A DNA stretch of 64,000 bases, taken from positions 2,213,501-2,277,500 of the forward strand of contig NZ_CP152276.1 in NCBI RefSeq assembly GCF_038719015.1, in the 5' to 3' direction. How positions within the stretch are numbered: position 1 is the first letter of the stretch; the number at the start of each line of letters is the position of its first letter. Made by a program: the position numbers and the translations under genes. Positions 35,420-43,588 of this stretch are shown here, piece after piece. This stretch comes from Nguyenibacter vanlangensis (GTDB taxonomy: Bacteria; Pseudomonadota; Alphaproteobacteria; Acetobacterales; Acetobacteraceae). Below the pieces are notes generated by a model, which did no database searches, was not told the DNA's origin, and worked only from the letters and a program-made list of their open reading frames with translations.

Positions 35420-36837
35420 CCCATGCGCCCGCCGCCCGCGCCGCGATCCGGCTGATGCCGGCCCTGCTGGCCATGCCGGTCCTGCTGGCCGGCTGCGACC
35501 TGGCCCCCCGTTACGCTCCGGCCGCCATGCCCGTTCCGGCCGCCTTCAAGGAACAGGCCGGCTGGATACAGGCCACGCCGCAGGACGCGGCGCCGAAAGG
35601 CGCCTGGTGGCGCATGTTCCGCGACCCGGACCTGGACCGGCTGGAAGACGCCGTCACCGCCGCCAACCAGGATCTGCGGATCGCCGTGGCCCAGTTCGAC
35701 GAGGCCCGCGCCGACGCGCGGACCGCCCAGGCCGATTACTATCCCACCCTGGATCTCAACGGCGCGTGGAGCCGCAACGGGTTATCCGGCGCGGTCGCCA
35801 ACGTCTTTCGCAACCGCACCTTCAACAACTACAGCCTGGGGCTGGACCTGCAGTACGAGGTCGATGTCTGGGGCCGCGTGCGCAACCAGGCCAGGGCCGG
35901 CCGGGCCCGGGCCGCGGCCAGCGCGGGCGACCTGGCCAGCGTGGCGCTGAGCCTGCATGCCGAACTTGCCACCGACTATATCCTACTGCGCGGCTATGAC
36001 GCGCAGCAGGACGTGCTGGACCGCACCGTCCGCAACGACCGCCATGCGCTGGACCTGACCCAGGCGCAATTCGACGTCGGCTATATCGCGCAGCCCGATC
36101 TTTCGGCGGCGCAGGCGCAACTGCAATCCGTCATCACCCAGCAGACCGACAACCGGCTGAAGCGCGCGACCCTGGAACATGCCATCGCCGTCCTGACCGG
36201 CCAGCCGCCCGCCGTCTTCAGCCTGCCGCCCCGCCCGCTGCCCGCCGATCCGCCCGGCATCGCGCCCGGCCTGCCGGCCACCCTGCTGCAGCGCCGCCCC
36301 GACATCGCGGCGGCCGAACGGCGCGTGGTGGCGGCCAATGCCGAGATCGGCGTCGCCCGCGCCGCCTATTTCCCCGCCCTGACCTTCGACGCGCTGATGG
36401 GCGTGCAGGCCGCCATGCCCAACCACCTGCTGAGCGCGCCGGCCCAGGCCTGGTCGTTCGGCCCGCAGGCCGTGCTGAACCTGTTCGACGGGGGCCGGCG
36501 CGCCGCATTGAACGCCCATGCCGGCGCGGCCCATGACGAAACCGTGGCCCGGTACCGCCAGACCGTGCTGGATGCGTGGCGCGACGTCGAGGACGCCCTG
36601 GCCGCCCTGCGCCATTTGGCCGAGGAATCCGTCAGCCAGCACGAAGCCGTCCTGGCCGCCGCCGACGCCACGCACCGCGCCGGGCAACTGGGCACCGGCG
36701 GCCTGGCGAATGATTATAGCGTGATCGTGGCGCGCAATATCGAATTGTCCGACCGGCTGTCCGAAGTCGACATCGCCACGCGCCGCCTGGCCGCCTATGT
36801 CGCGCTGGTCAAGGCGCTGGGCGGCGGGTGGCGATAA
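35416..36837 (+). CDS. RND efflux outer-membrane lipoprotein, second copy (NodT/OprM family)
   Basis: 473 residues from the ATG at 35416 (ATGA overlap with the adaptor). Lipobox LAGC, then DLAPRYAPA, a W-rich GAWWRMFRDPDLDRLEDA segment near 55-75, YEVDVWGRVRNQARAG, LLQRRPDIAAAERR near 290 and the C-terminal VKALGGGW. It shares the DLAP start and several motifs with the lipoprotein at 12457-14091, but lacks that protein's extra tail. It completes the second tripartite pump. Confidence 0.92.
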   Translation: MTHAPAARAAIRLMPALLAMPVLLAGCDLAPRYAPAAMPVPAAFKEQAGWIQATPQDAAPKGAWWRMFRDPDLDRLEDAVTAANQDLRIAVAQFDEARADARTAQADYYPTLDLNGAWSRNGLSGAVANVFRNRTFNNYSLGLDLQYEVDVWGRVRNQARAGRARAAASAGDLASVALSLHAELATDYILLRGYDAQQDVLDRTVRNDRHALDLTQAQFDVGYIAQPDLSAAQAQLQSVITQQTDNRLKRATLEHAIAVLTGQPPAVFSLPPRPLPADPPGIAPGLPATLLQRRPDIAAAERRVVAANAEIGVARAAYFPALTFDALMGVQAAMPNHLLSAPAQAWSFGPQAVLNLFDGGRRAALNAHAGAAHDETVARYRQTVLDAWRDVEDALAALRHLAEESVSQHEAVLAAADATHRAGQLGTGGLANDYSVIVARNIELSDRLSEVDIATRRLAAYVALVKALGGGWR

Positions 36838-37007
36838 ACGCGGGCGGCGCGGGTGGGACACGATCCTGGCCACCGGCGCGTCCGGGCAATATACCGGCTA
36901 TTCCGTCGCACCGCGGCAATTCTTCCTGGTCCTGACCGGCTGTTTCCGGTCTTTGGCCCGTTCTGATCTTTGGCCCGTGCGGGCCGCGCTCGAGTGCGGC
37001 GCGCCTT

Positions 37008-37700
37008 CTATTCCAGGCTGAGCCTTACCGCCGCTTCGGCATGCAGCGCGGTGGTGTCGTAGAGCGGCAGCGCGCTGTCGTCCGGGCCGACCAGCAGCAT
37101 GATTTCGGTGCAGCCCAGGATGACCGCCTCCGCCCCCTGATCCGCCAGTCGCCGGATGATGGCGCATACCGCCTGCCGCGATTCCGGCAGGATGGTCCCC
37201 CGGACCAGTTCGTCATAGATGATGCGATGCAGCGCCTGGCGATCTGCCGCATCGGGGGTCAGCACCTCCAGCCCATGCATCCGGGCCAGCCGCCCGCGAT
37301 AGAAATCCTGCTCCATCGTGAACAGCGTCCCCAGCAGCGCAACGCGCCGCCGGCCGTCGGCACGGAGCCTTGCGGCCACCGGGTCGGCGATGTGCAGCAG
37401 GGGAACCGCCAGCGCCGCCTGCACCTCATCGGCCATGCGATGCATGGTGTTGGTGCAGATCAGTACGATATCGGCACCGCCCGCCTCCAGCCGCCGGGCC
37501 GCGTCGATCATCAGCGCGGTGGCGTCCGCCCATCGTCCGGCGCGCTGCAGGTGCTCGATCTCGGCGAAATCGAACGACCAGAGCAGGCACCGCGCCGAAT
37601 GCACCCCGCCCAGGCGCTGCTGCACACCCTGGTTGATCAACCGGTAATAGACCGCGCTGCTTTCCCAGCTCAGCCCGCCCAGCAAGCCGATCGTCTTCAT
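37008..37700 (-). CDS. Aspartate/glutamate racemase family protein
   Basis: 230 residues from the ATG at 37700. The two catalytic cysteines of the family are visible: Cys82 in ICTNTMH and Cys197 in LGCTEI. The start KTIGLLGGLSWESS is typical of aspartate racemases (YgeA-type). Enzymes of this family invert the alpha carbon of amino acids without PLP; the exact substrate, Asp, Glu or a broader set, cannot be read from sequence. Its ATG overlaps the LysE-type exporter stop by 4 bases, so both are made from one transcript. Confidence 0.88.
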   Translation of the reverse strand: MKTIGLLGGLSWESSAVYYRLINQGVQQRLGGVHSARCLLWSFDFAEIEHLQRAGRWADATALMIDAARRLEAGGADIVLICTNTMHRMADEVQAALAVPLLHIADPVAARLRADGRRRVALLGTLFTMEQDFYRGRLARMHGLEVLTPDAADRQALHRIIYDELVRGTILPESRQAVCAIIRRLADQGAEAVILGCTEIMLLVGPDDSALPLYDTTALHAEAAVRLSLE

Positions 37701-38308
37701 CGCACGGCCTCCTGCACCAGGGGATAGAGCGAGGCGACCAGCAGCAGCGCCATGGCCAGGTTGAAGCCGCGCAGCACCGCCGGACGGGACAGGAAGCGCC
37801 GCATGGCCGAGCCGAACCCGGCCCACAGGCTGACGGCGGGCACCGTCACCACGCCGCAGATCGCGCTGGCGATCGCCAGATTGACCAGGAAATCCTCGCG
37901 CGGCGTATAGGCCGACACCACGCCGATGGCGATGATCCACGCCTTGGGATTGACCCACTGGAATCCGGCCGCCTGGAAAAAGCCGATCGGCCGGCCGGCC
38001 CCCGCCGCGCCCCCGCCGCCAGCGGCGGTCGCGATCTTCCACGCCAGCCACAGCAGATAGGCCGCGCTGACATATTTCAGCGCCTGGTACAGCACCGGCA
38101 GCCGGTCGAAGACGCTGCCGAGCCCGATCCCGACCAGCCCCACCATGACCACGAAGCCGACCGCGACCCCCAGCATATGCGGCAGGGTGCGGCGGAAGCC
38201 GTGATTCAGCCCCGATGCGGCCAGCATCGTGTTGTTCGGCCCCGGCGTGATCGAGGCCACCAGGGCGAAGGCGAACAATGCGCCGAAATCATGCCAGAAG
38301 GCGGACAT
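37697..38308 (-). CDS. LysE/RhtB-family amino-acid exporter
   Basis: 203 residues from the ATG at 38308. Five or six membrane helices and the family start signature ALVASITPGPNNTML (about 14-28) are present; FQWVNPKAWIIAIG near 115 is also conserved. The family exports amino acids and related compounds. Coupled to the racemase gene by a 4-base overlap and divergent from the MocR regulator, with operator-like repeats between them. Export of an amino acid whose stereoisomers are interconverted by the racemase is an inference. Confidence 0.9.
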   Translation of the reverse strand: MSAFWHDFGALFAFALVASITPGPNNTMLAASGLNHGFRRTLPHMLGVAVGFVVMVGLVGIGLGSVFDRLPVLYQALKYVSAAYLLWLAWKIATAAGGGGAAGAGRPIGFFQAAGFQWVNPKAWIIAIGVVSAYTPREDFLVNLAIASAICGVVTVPAVSLWAGFGSAMRRFLSRPAVLRGFNLAMALLLVASLYPLVQEAVR

Positions 38309-38359
38309 TGCAAAATCTCCGGTTGCGGACGGGCGTCCGGCACCAGTATTGACCATAGG

Positions 38360-38409
38360 ACCGGAACAGAACCGGTACAGTTGATACATATTCCTTCAAA
38401 CTGTTCCGG
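38360..38409. promoter_or_regulatory. Operator-like ACCGGWACAG repeats between exporter and MocR genes
   Basis: ACCGGAACAG at 38360 and ACCGGTACAG at 38371 are direct repeats one helical turn apart (11 bases). An inverted copy, CTGTTCCGG, lies at 38401-38409, 10 bases before the MocR ATG. MocR regulators commonly bind direct repeats between themselves and their divergent target, and this array fits that pattern. AT-rich TTGATACATATT between the copies may be promoter -10 sequence. Confidence 0.6.
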
Positions 38410-38419
38410 AGGCCGGACC

Positions 38420-39946
38420 ATGCCAGTTGCGACCACCCCTTCCCTGGCCACCCTCTCCCCGGCCATCCCGTCCCTGGCCGCCTTTCCGCGCTGGCAGCCG
38501 GTGCGCGGCGGCGACCGGACGCTGGTGGCCCAGTTGGAAGACGAACTGGCCGGGCGGATCGCCGGGCATGCGCTGCGCCCCGGCAGCCGCCTGCCCTCGG
38601 TGCGGCGCATGGCCGAAAGCGCCTGTGTCAGCCGCTTCACCGTCCTCGAGGCCTATGACCGGCTGGTGGCGCGCGGCCTGGTCGAACCCCGGCACGGATC
38701 GGGCTATTTCGTGCGGGCGCGGGCCGGCGTGCCGCCGATCGCCGATGCCGTGCCGGCCCCGCCGGCCGCGCCCGCCATCCCGCCGGCAGCCCGGCTGGAT
38801 GTGGCCTGGCTGCTGCGCGGCATGTTCAGCGACCGGCCGGCCGAGATTCCGGCGGCGGCGGGGCTGCTGCCCGCCGGCTGGCTGGACGGGGCGCTGGTCA
38901 ATGCCACCATCCGCGCGGTGGCGCGCAATGCGGGCGACGCAATGCTGGATTACGGCCATCCGCGCGGCCACGCGCCGTTGCGGACGCAACTGGCCTCTCG
39001 CCTGCAGGCGCAGGGGATCGCCGCCCATGCCGACCGGAACCTGATGACCATTGCGGGCGTGACCCAGGGGCTGGATTTGATCCTGCGCCTGCTGGTGCAG
39101 CCGGGCGATACCGTGATGGTCGAGGATCCGGGCTGGTTCCTGCTGTTCGGGCGGCTGGCCGCCTATGGCACGCGGATCGTCGGCGTGCCGCGCGGGCCGG
39201 ACGGGCCGGACCTGGCGGCGCTGGAGCGGCTGGCCGCCGCCTGCCGGCCGAAACTCTTCCTGATCAACAGCGCGGTGCACAACCCCACCGGCCACACGCT
39301 GGGCGCGGCGGCCGCCCATGACCTGCTGCGCCTGGCCGAGCGGCATGATTTCCTGATCGTCGAGGACGACACCTATGCCGATTTCCATCCCGGGCAGCCG
39401 ATCCGCCTGGCGGCCCTGGACCGGCTGCAGCGCGTCATCCTGGTCGGCGGCTATGCCAAGACACTGGCCGCCGGCCTGCGGGTCGGGGTGCTGGCGGCCC
39501 GGCCCGAGCTGATCGACCGCCTGACGGAACTGAAGCTGCTGGCCGGGCTGACCTGCCCATCCCTGGGCGAGCAGGTGGTGCATCGCCTGCTGCATGAGGG
39601 CCATTACGCCCGCCACCTGGCCCGCCTGCGCCAGCGGGTGGACCAGGCCCGCCATCATTGCATCGACGCCCTGGTCCAATGCGGCCTGACCATTGCGCAT
39701 CCGCCCCATGCCGGCATGTTCGTCTGGGCCGACTGCCATCGCGATTCCGAAACCGTGACGCGCCTGGCCGCCGATCACGACATCCTGCTGGCGCCGGGCG
39801 CGCTGTTCTCGCCCACCCAGGCGCCTTCGACCATGCTGCGCTTCACGGTCAGCATGGTCGAACATCCGAAACTCTGGAGCACGCTCCGTTCCATCCTGGG
39901 CGAGACGGAAAGCGCGGGATTTCCTCAGCCGCCCGTGGGGTCGTAG
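38420..39946 (+). CDS. MocR-type regulator (GntR helix-turn-helix plus aminotransferase fold)
   Basis: 508 residues from the ATG at 38420. A GntR winged helix (about 33-98, with LPSVRRMAESACVSRFTVLE and PRHGSGYFV) is joined by an Ala/Pro linker to a type I aminotransferase domain with the NSAVHNPTGHTL and VEDDTYADF segments and the PLP lysine in GGYAKTLAAGLR (near residue 346). MocR proteins sense PLP together with amino acids or amines. It is divergent from the exporter/racemase pair and is their likely regulator. The last 22 bases overlap the tautomerase gene on the other strand. Confidence 0.9.
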   Translation: MPVATTPSLATLSPAIPSLAAFPRWQPVRGGDRTLVAQLEDELAGRIAGHALRPGSRLPSVRRMAESACVSRFTVLEAYDRLVARGLVEPRHGSGYFVRARAGVPPIADAVPAPPAAPAIPPAARLDVAWLLRGMFSDRPAEIPAAAGLLPAGWLDGALVNATIRAVARNAGDAMLDYGHPRGHAPLRTQLASRLQAQGIAAHADRNLMTIAGVTQGLDLILRLLVQPGDTVMVEDPGWFLLFGRLAAYGTRIVGVPRGPDGPDLAALERLAAACRPKLFLINSAVHNPTGHTLGAAAAHDLLRLAERHDFLIVEDDTYADFHPGQPIRLAALDRLQRVILVGGYAKTLAAGLRVGVLAARPELIDRLTELKLLAGLTCPSLGEQVVHRLLHEGHYARHLARLRQRVDQARHHCIDALVQCGLTIAHPPHAGMFVWADCHRDSETVTRLAADHDILLAPGALFSPTQAPSTMLRFTVSMVEHPKLWSTLRSILGETESAGFPQPPVGS

Positions 39947-40161
39947 CCGGGCTTCTTGTACAGCGTGCCGGGCTTACCCAGGATATCGGGCTTATAGACC
40001 GTCTCGACCCAGTCCGCCGGCGCGACGTCCTCGATGCCGACCGAAACCGCCGCTTCCTTGCTGCCGACGGCGGCCATCACCGCCCGCGTGATCTCCTCGG
40101 CCAGCCGCGCCTTCTGTTCCTCGGACTTGCCGGCGTACAGCTTCACGATGACATGCGGCAT
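39925..40161 (-). CDS. 4-oxalocrotonate tautomerase family protein
   Basis: 78 residues with the catalytic proline directly after the initiator methionine (MPHVIVKLYAGKSEEQK). Length and the SVGIEDVAPADWVE segment match the small tautomerases (PptA/YdcE-like), which act as trimers or hexamers on keto-enol compounds. The natural substrate is unknown. It follows the cupin gene with 17 bases between, so the two are probably cotranscribed under the divergent LysR regulator. Its 3' end overlaps the MocR gene convergently. Confidence 0.88.
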   Translation of the reverse strand: MPHVIVKLYAGKSEEQKARLAEEITRAVMAAVGSKEAAVSVGIEDVAPADWVETVYKPDILGKPGTLYKKPGYDPTGG

Positions 40162-40178
40162 GGTTCATCTTCCGTGGC

Positions 40179-40574
40179 TTATGTCCGGTACTGATCGTCG
40201 CTTACCTTTTCCATCCAGTCCACGGGCGAGCCGTCGAATTTCTCCTGGATCGCGATATGGCTCATCGCCGTGGCGGGCGAGGCCCCATGCCAGTGCTTCT
40301 CGCCCGGCGCGAACCACACGACGTCGCCCGGACGAATCTCCTCGACCGGGCCGCCCTCGCGCTGCGCCCATCCGAAGCCGGACGTCACGATCAGGGTCTG
40401 CCCCAGCGGATGGGTATGCCACGCCGTCCGCGCCCCCGGTTCGAACGTGACCAGGGCGCCGGTCACGCGGGCCGGATCGGGCGGGGAGAAGAGCGGGTCG
40501 ATCCGCACCGTGCCGGTGAAATACGCCTCGGGCCCTGTCCCGGAGGGCTGCGAACCGCTTCGCCTGATCTCCAT
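40179..40574 (-). CDS. Cupin-domain protein
   Basis: 131 residues from the ATG at 40574. A single cupin barrel has motif 1 as [12 protein letters not shown] with two metal-binding histidines and motif 2 as [16 protein letters not shown] with two more. The pattern [27 protein letters not shown] is typical of small carboxymuconolactone-associated cupins and of manganese cupins with hydroxynitrile lyase activity. Reaction not assigned. It is upstream of the tautomerase gene and divergent from a LysR gene. Confidence 0.88.
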   Translation of the reverse strand: MEIRRSGSQPSGTGPEAYFTGTVRIDPLFSPPDPARVTGALVTFEPGARTAWHTHPLGQTLIVTSGFGWAQREGGPVEEIRPGDVVWFAPGEKHWHGASPATAMSHIAIQEKFDGSPVDWMEKVSDDQYRT

Positions 40575-40706
40575 GACGTGTCTCCTCCATGGGCGTCCGG
40601 ACACGCCGCCATCATGGGCCGCGCCGTCGCACCCGGAAAAATTAGCACGCGCCCCCGCAGTGATTAGACGCTGTTCTCCGTATGGACCTGTGAGTAAAAC
40701 TTCATA

Positions 40707-41624
40707 ATGAACCGGGACAATCTTCACGACCTGGCGGCCTTCGTCACCGTGGCGCAGGAACGCAGCTTCACCCGCGCGGCGGCGCTGCGCGGCGTGTCGC
40801 CCTCGGCGCTCAGCCAGACGATCCGCGCCCTCGAAGCCCGCCTCGGCGTCCGGCTGCTGACGCGCACGACCCGCCGCGTCGCCCCGACCGAGGCCGGGCA
40901 GCGCCTGCTCCGGACCCTGGAGCCGCGCCTTGCGGAGATCGACGCCGAACTGGCGGCGCTCGGCGCGCTGCGCGAGCGGCCGGCCGGCACCATCCGCATC
41001 ACCGCCACCGAAAACGCCGCCGGCGCGGTGCTGTGGCCGGCGCTGCGGCAGTTCCTGCCCCGCTATCCCGACATCAGGGTCGAGATCGCCGTCGAGTACG
41101 GCCTGACCGACATCGTGGCGGAGGGATACGATGCCGGGGTCCGCCCCGGCGACACCGTCGCCAGGGGCATGATCGCCGTGCCGATCGGGCCCGACATGCG
41201 CATGGCGGTGGTGGGGGCGCCATCCTATCTCGCCCGCAGGCCGCCGCCGGACAGGCCGCAGGACCTGGCGGCGCATGAGTGCATCAACCTGCGCCTGCCC
41301 ACCCATGGCGGCCTTTATGCCTGGGAGTTCGAGCGGGACGGCCGCGCATTCCGCGTGCGGGTCGCGGGGCGGCTGGTCTTCAACACCTCGACCCGCATCC
41401 TCGATGCCGCGATCGACGGCTTCGGCCTGGCCTACCTGACCGAACAGCAGGTCCGGCCCCATCTCGACAGCGGCCGGCTCGTCCGTCTTCTGGCGGAGTG
41501 GTGCCCCCCGTTCGCCGGCTATCACCTCTATTATCCCAGCCGCCGCCAGCCCCCGGCCGCCTTCGCCCTGCTGGTCGAGGCCCTGCGCCATCGGCCCCGG
41601 CCGGGAAGCGCTTCAGCGCCGTGA
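40707..41624 (+). CDS. LysR-family transcriptional regulator
   Basis: 305 residues. The N-terminal winged helix (about 5-65; [31 protein letters not shown]) and the effector-binding domain (about 90-295) are complete. It resembles the large subgroup that represses or activates adjacent oxidoreductase or tautomerase genes. It is divergent from the cupin/tautomerase pair with a 132-base gap, its likely target. It converges on the alpha/beta hydrolase gene with a 12-base overlap. Confidence 0.92.
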   Translation: MNRDNLHDLAAFVTVAQERSFTRAAALRGVSPSALSQTIRALEARLGVRLLTRTTRRVAPTEAGQRLLRTLEPRLAEIDAELAALGALRERPAGTIRITATENAAGAVLWPALRQFLPRYPDIRVEIAVEYGLTDIVAEGYDAGVRPGDTVARGMIAVPIGPDMRMAVVGAPSYLARRPPPDRPQDLAAHECINLRLPTHGGLYAWEFERDGRAFRVRVAGRLVFNTSTRILDAAIDGFGLAYLTEQQVRPHLDSGRLVRLLAEWCPPFAGYHLYYPSRRQPPAAFALLVEALRHRPRPGSASAP

Positions 41625-42614
41625 CCCCAGATGATCGACGAAGAACGCCGTGACGGCCGCGTTGAACGCATGATGAAATGCGACCCGGTCAAAGTCCGGC
41701 GCGCTGGCACAGATGGACGGCACGATCCGCGCCAGAGACGCCGAACACGGCGCCAGGAAATCGAAATGCCCGGCATTGGCGACGGCGTGAAATTCCGGCG
41801 GACGCGGCAGCGCCCGCCTGACCGCCGCGGCGTAATAATCCGGTGGCAGGACCCGGTCGTCATTGGCCTGCCATAGCTGGACCGGCATTGTCACGCGTCG
41901 CAGCCCCTCGGGCGTGAAGGCAAATCCCAGCGCCGGCGCCGCGACGACGATCGCACGGATACGGCGATCCCAGGGAAACGCCGCCTGCCCGGGCGGGGCG
42001 TGGTGATCCTGGACCAATCGACAGACGAAGAACGCCGGGTGCGCCCGGCAATGCGGCGCGACACGCCGCAGATCGGGCGTTCCCCCGGCAGCAATCAGCG
42101 CCGTCAATCCGCCGGCCGAAAACCCGAACGCGCCGATACGGCCCGGATCCACCGTGCCGGGATACCATGCTGTGATCATATAGTCGGTCACGATTTCCAG
42201 TTGGCGCACCCGCCAGGCGGGATCGAGCACACGGCTCTGATCGCGGACATTATCGCCGAGGTAAGTCGGCGCGGCGACGACGAACCCGGCCTGGGCCAGC
42301 GCCAGCGCGGTGTCGGAGTGCCCTGCGAAATTGCCCCCGGTGCCATGCGAGATCGTGACCAGCGGCAGATCACGGCCGACCGGACGGCCGCCGGCAACGA
42401 CCGACTGCCGAAACAGGCCGACCGACGTGGGACGCGGCCGGCCGTCGGACGGGTACCAGACCGCCACTGGGATCGCCGGGCCATCCCGGCTGGGCACCTG
42501 CAAGACGGCAAAACCGACCGCACGCGCCCAAAGCGGAGTCCAGATCGCCGCCCCCAGACCCATGCCGCCCGAAAGAAGCAGACAAACCAAGATGTGACCC
42601 AAGATGCGACGCAT
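41613..42614 (-). CDS. Alpha/beta hydrolase, dienelactone-hydrolase/PAF-AH-like, exported or membrane-anchored
   Basis: 333 residues. N-terminal hydrophobic segment (ILGHILVCLLLSGGMGLGAAI) is a signal peptide or anchor. The oxyanion loop ISHGTGGNFAGH and the nucleophile elbow GFSAGG (near 170) are clear; an aspartate in QANDDRVLP and a histidine in NAGHFDFLAPC complete the triad. Similar proteins are annotated as dienelactone-hydrolase-like or platelet-activating-factor acetylhydrolase-like. Substrate unknown. Divergent from the LytTR gene. Confidence 0.85.
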   Translation of the reverse strand: MRRILGHILVCLLLSGGMGLGAAIWTPLWARAVGFAVLQVPSRDGPAIPVAVWYPSDGRPRPTSVGLFRQSVVAGGRPVGRDLPLVTISHGTGGNFAGHSDTALALAQAGFVVAAPTYLGDNVRDQSRVLDPAWRVRQLEIVTDYMITAWYPGTVDPGRIGAFGFSAGGLTALIAAGGTPDLRRVAPHCRAHPAFFVCRLVQDHHAPPGQAAFPWDRRIRAIVVAAPALGFAFTPEGLRRVTMPVQLWQANDDRVLPPDYYAAAVRRALPRPPEFHAVANAGHFDFLAPCSASLARIVPSICASAPDFDRVAFHHAFNAAVTAFFVDHLGSRR

Positions 42615-42735
42615 GGCGATCCCCCGTTTCCCTCCCGGTTGGCAGGCAGGCGCGAATTGTGCCAGCCTTGCTTCGCGAAGAGGCGAACGGGCACGCGAAC
42701 GGACGTCCGGGCCGATGGGGACCAGGAGCGCCGAG

Positions 42736-43566
42736 ATGTCTTACGCACTGGAATTGCCGGAGATGCCGCCCTTATTCGGCAGCGCGCGCGACTGGTCGCG
42801 CGAACTGCTCCTGTCCCTCGCCGCCGGAACGTTTCTCGGACTGACCGGCCCGTTCGGCAGCTACCGGAACACGTCGCATCTTGGCGTGCTGGCCTATTGG
42901 GTCGGAACCACGCTCTACGGCGCCCTGCTGCTGGGCCTGACGGTCCGCCCCGCGATCGGCCTCGGCCGCCGCCGAGGCTTCCCGCCGTGGGGCACGTTCG
43001 GACCGTCCCTCCTGCTGGCGGCGATTCCGCTTTCCCTGGGATGCCACGTCATCGCGGCACGTCTCTGGCCCCAGTCCGTCGCGCGGATCGGCCTGCTGGG
43101 GTGGTACGGCCAAACTCTGGTCATCTCCCTGCCGCTGGCGCTCGGCTACCTGGCCGGCACCAGGCCGGGCACGGTTTCTGCCCCACGACCCGCGCCGGTA
43201 CCGGACGCGACCGCCGGGCCGAAGTCACGATGCGCCATCGCGCCGGCCTTCTGGCAGCGCCTGCCTCCCGATCTCGGCCGAGACCTGGTCGCGCTGCAAA
43301 TGGAGGATCATTACGTCCGGGTGCATACCGCGAACGGGTCGGCCCTGGTGCTGCTCCCTCTTCGTCAGGCCGTTGCGGAACTGCCGTCCTCGCTTGGCAT
43401 GCAGACGCACCGGTCATGGTGGGTCTGCCATCACGCCGTGACGGGCACGGTCCGGGACGGCCGCAATCTCCGCCTGCGCCTGAAAACCGGCGTCGAGGCC
43501 CCGATCTCTCGCAACAACGTCGCGTCGGTCAGGGCCGCCGGGCTTCTCGCGCCCGAACGGCCCTGA
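42736..43566 (+). CDS. LytTR-domain transcriptional regulator with N-terminal membrane domain
   Basis: 276 residues from the ATG at 42736, chosen for the AGGAG 7 bases upstream; the open frame extends to 42604 without a good ribosome site. Four predicted membrane helices (about 20-135) precede a proline-rich linker and a LytTR DNA-binding domain (about 175-265) with LGRDLVALQMEDHYVRVHT and HRSWWVCHHAV. Membrane-bound LytTR regulators lack a receiver domain and probably respond to signals in the membrane. The divergent hydrolase gene is a possible target. Confidence 0.85.
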   Translation: MSYALELPEMPPLFGSARDWSRELLLSLAAGTFLGLTGPFGSYRNTSHLGVLAYWVGTTLYGALLLGLTVRPAIGLGRRRGFPPWGTFGPSLLLAAIPLSLGCHVIAARLWPQSVARIGLLGWYGQTLVISLPLALGYLAGTRPGTVSAPRPAPVPDATAGPKSRCAIAPAFWQRLPPDLGRDLVALQMEDHYVRVHTANGSALVLLPLRQAVAELPSSLGMQTHRSWWVCHHAVTGTVRDGRNLRLRLKTGVEAPISRNNVASVRAAGLLAPERP

Positions 43567-43588
43567 CCCGCTCCGTGCGGACGCCCGT

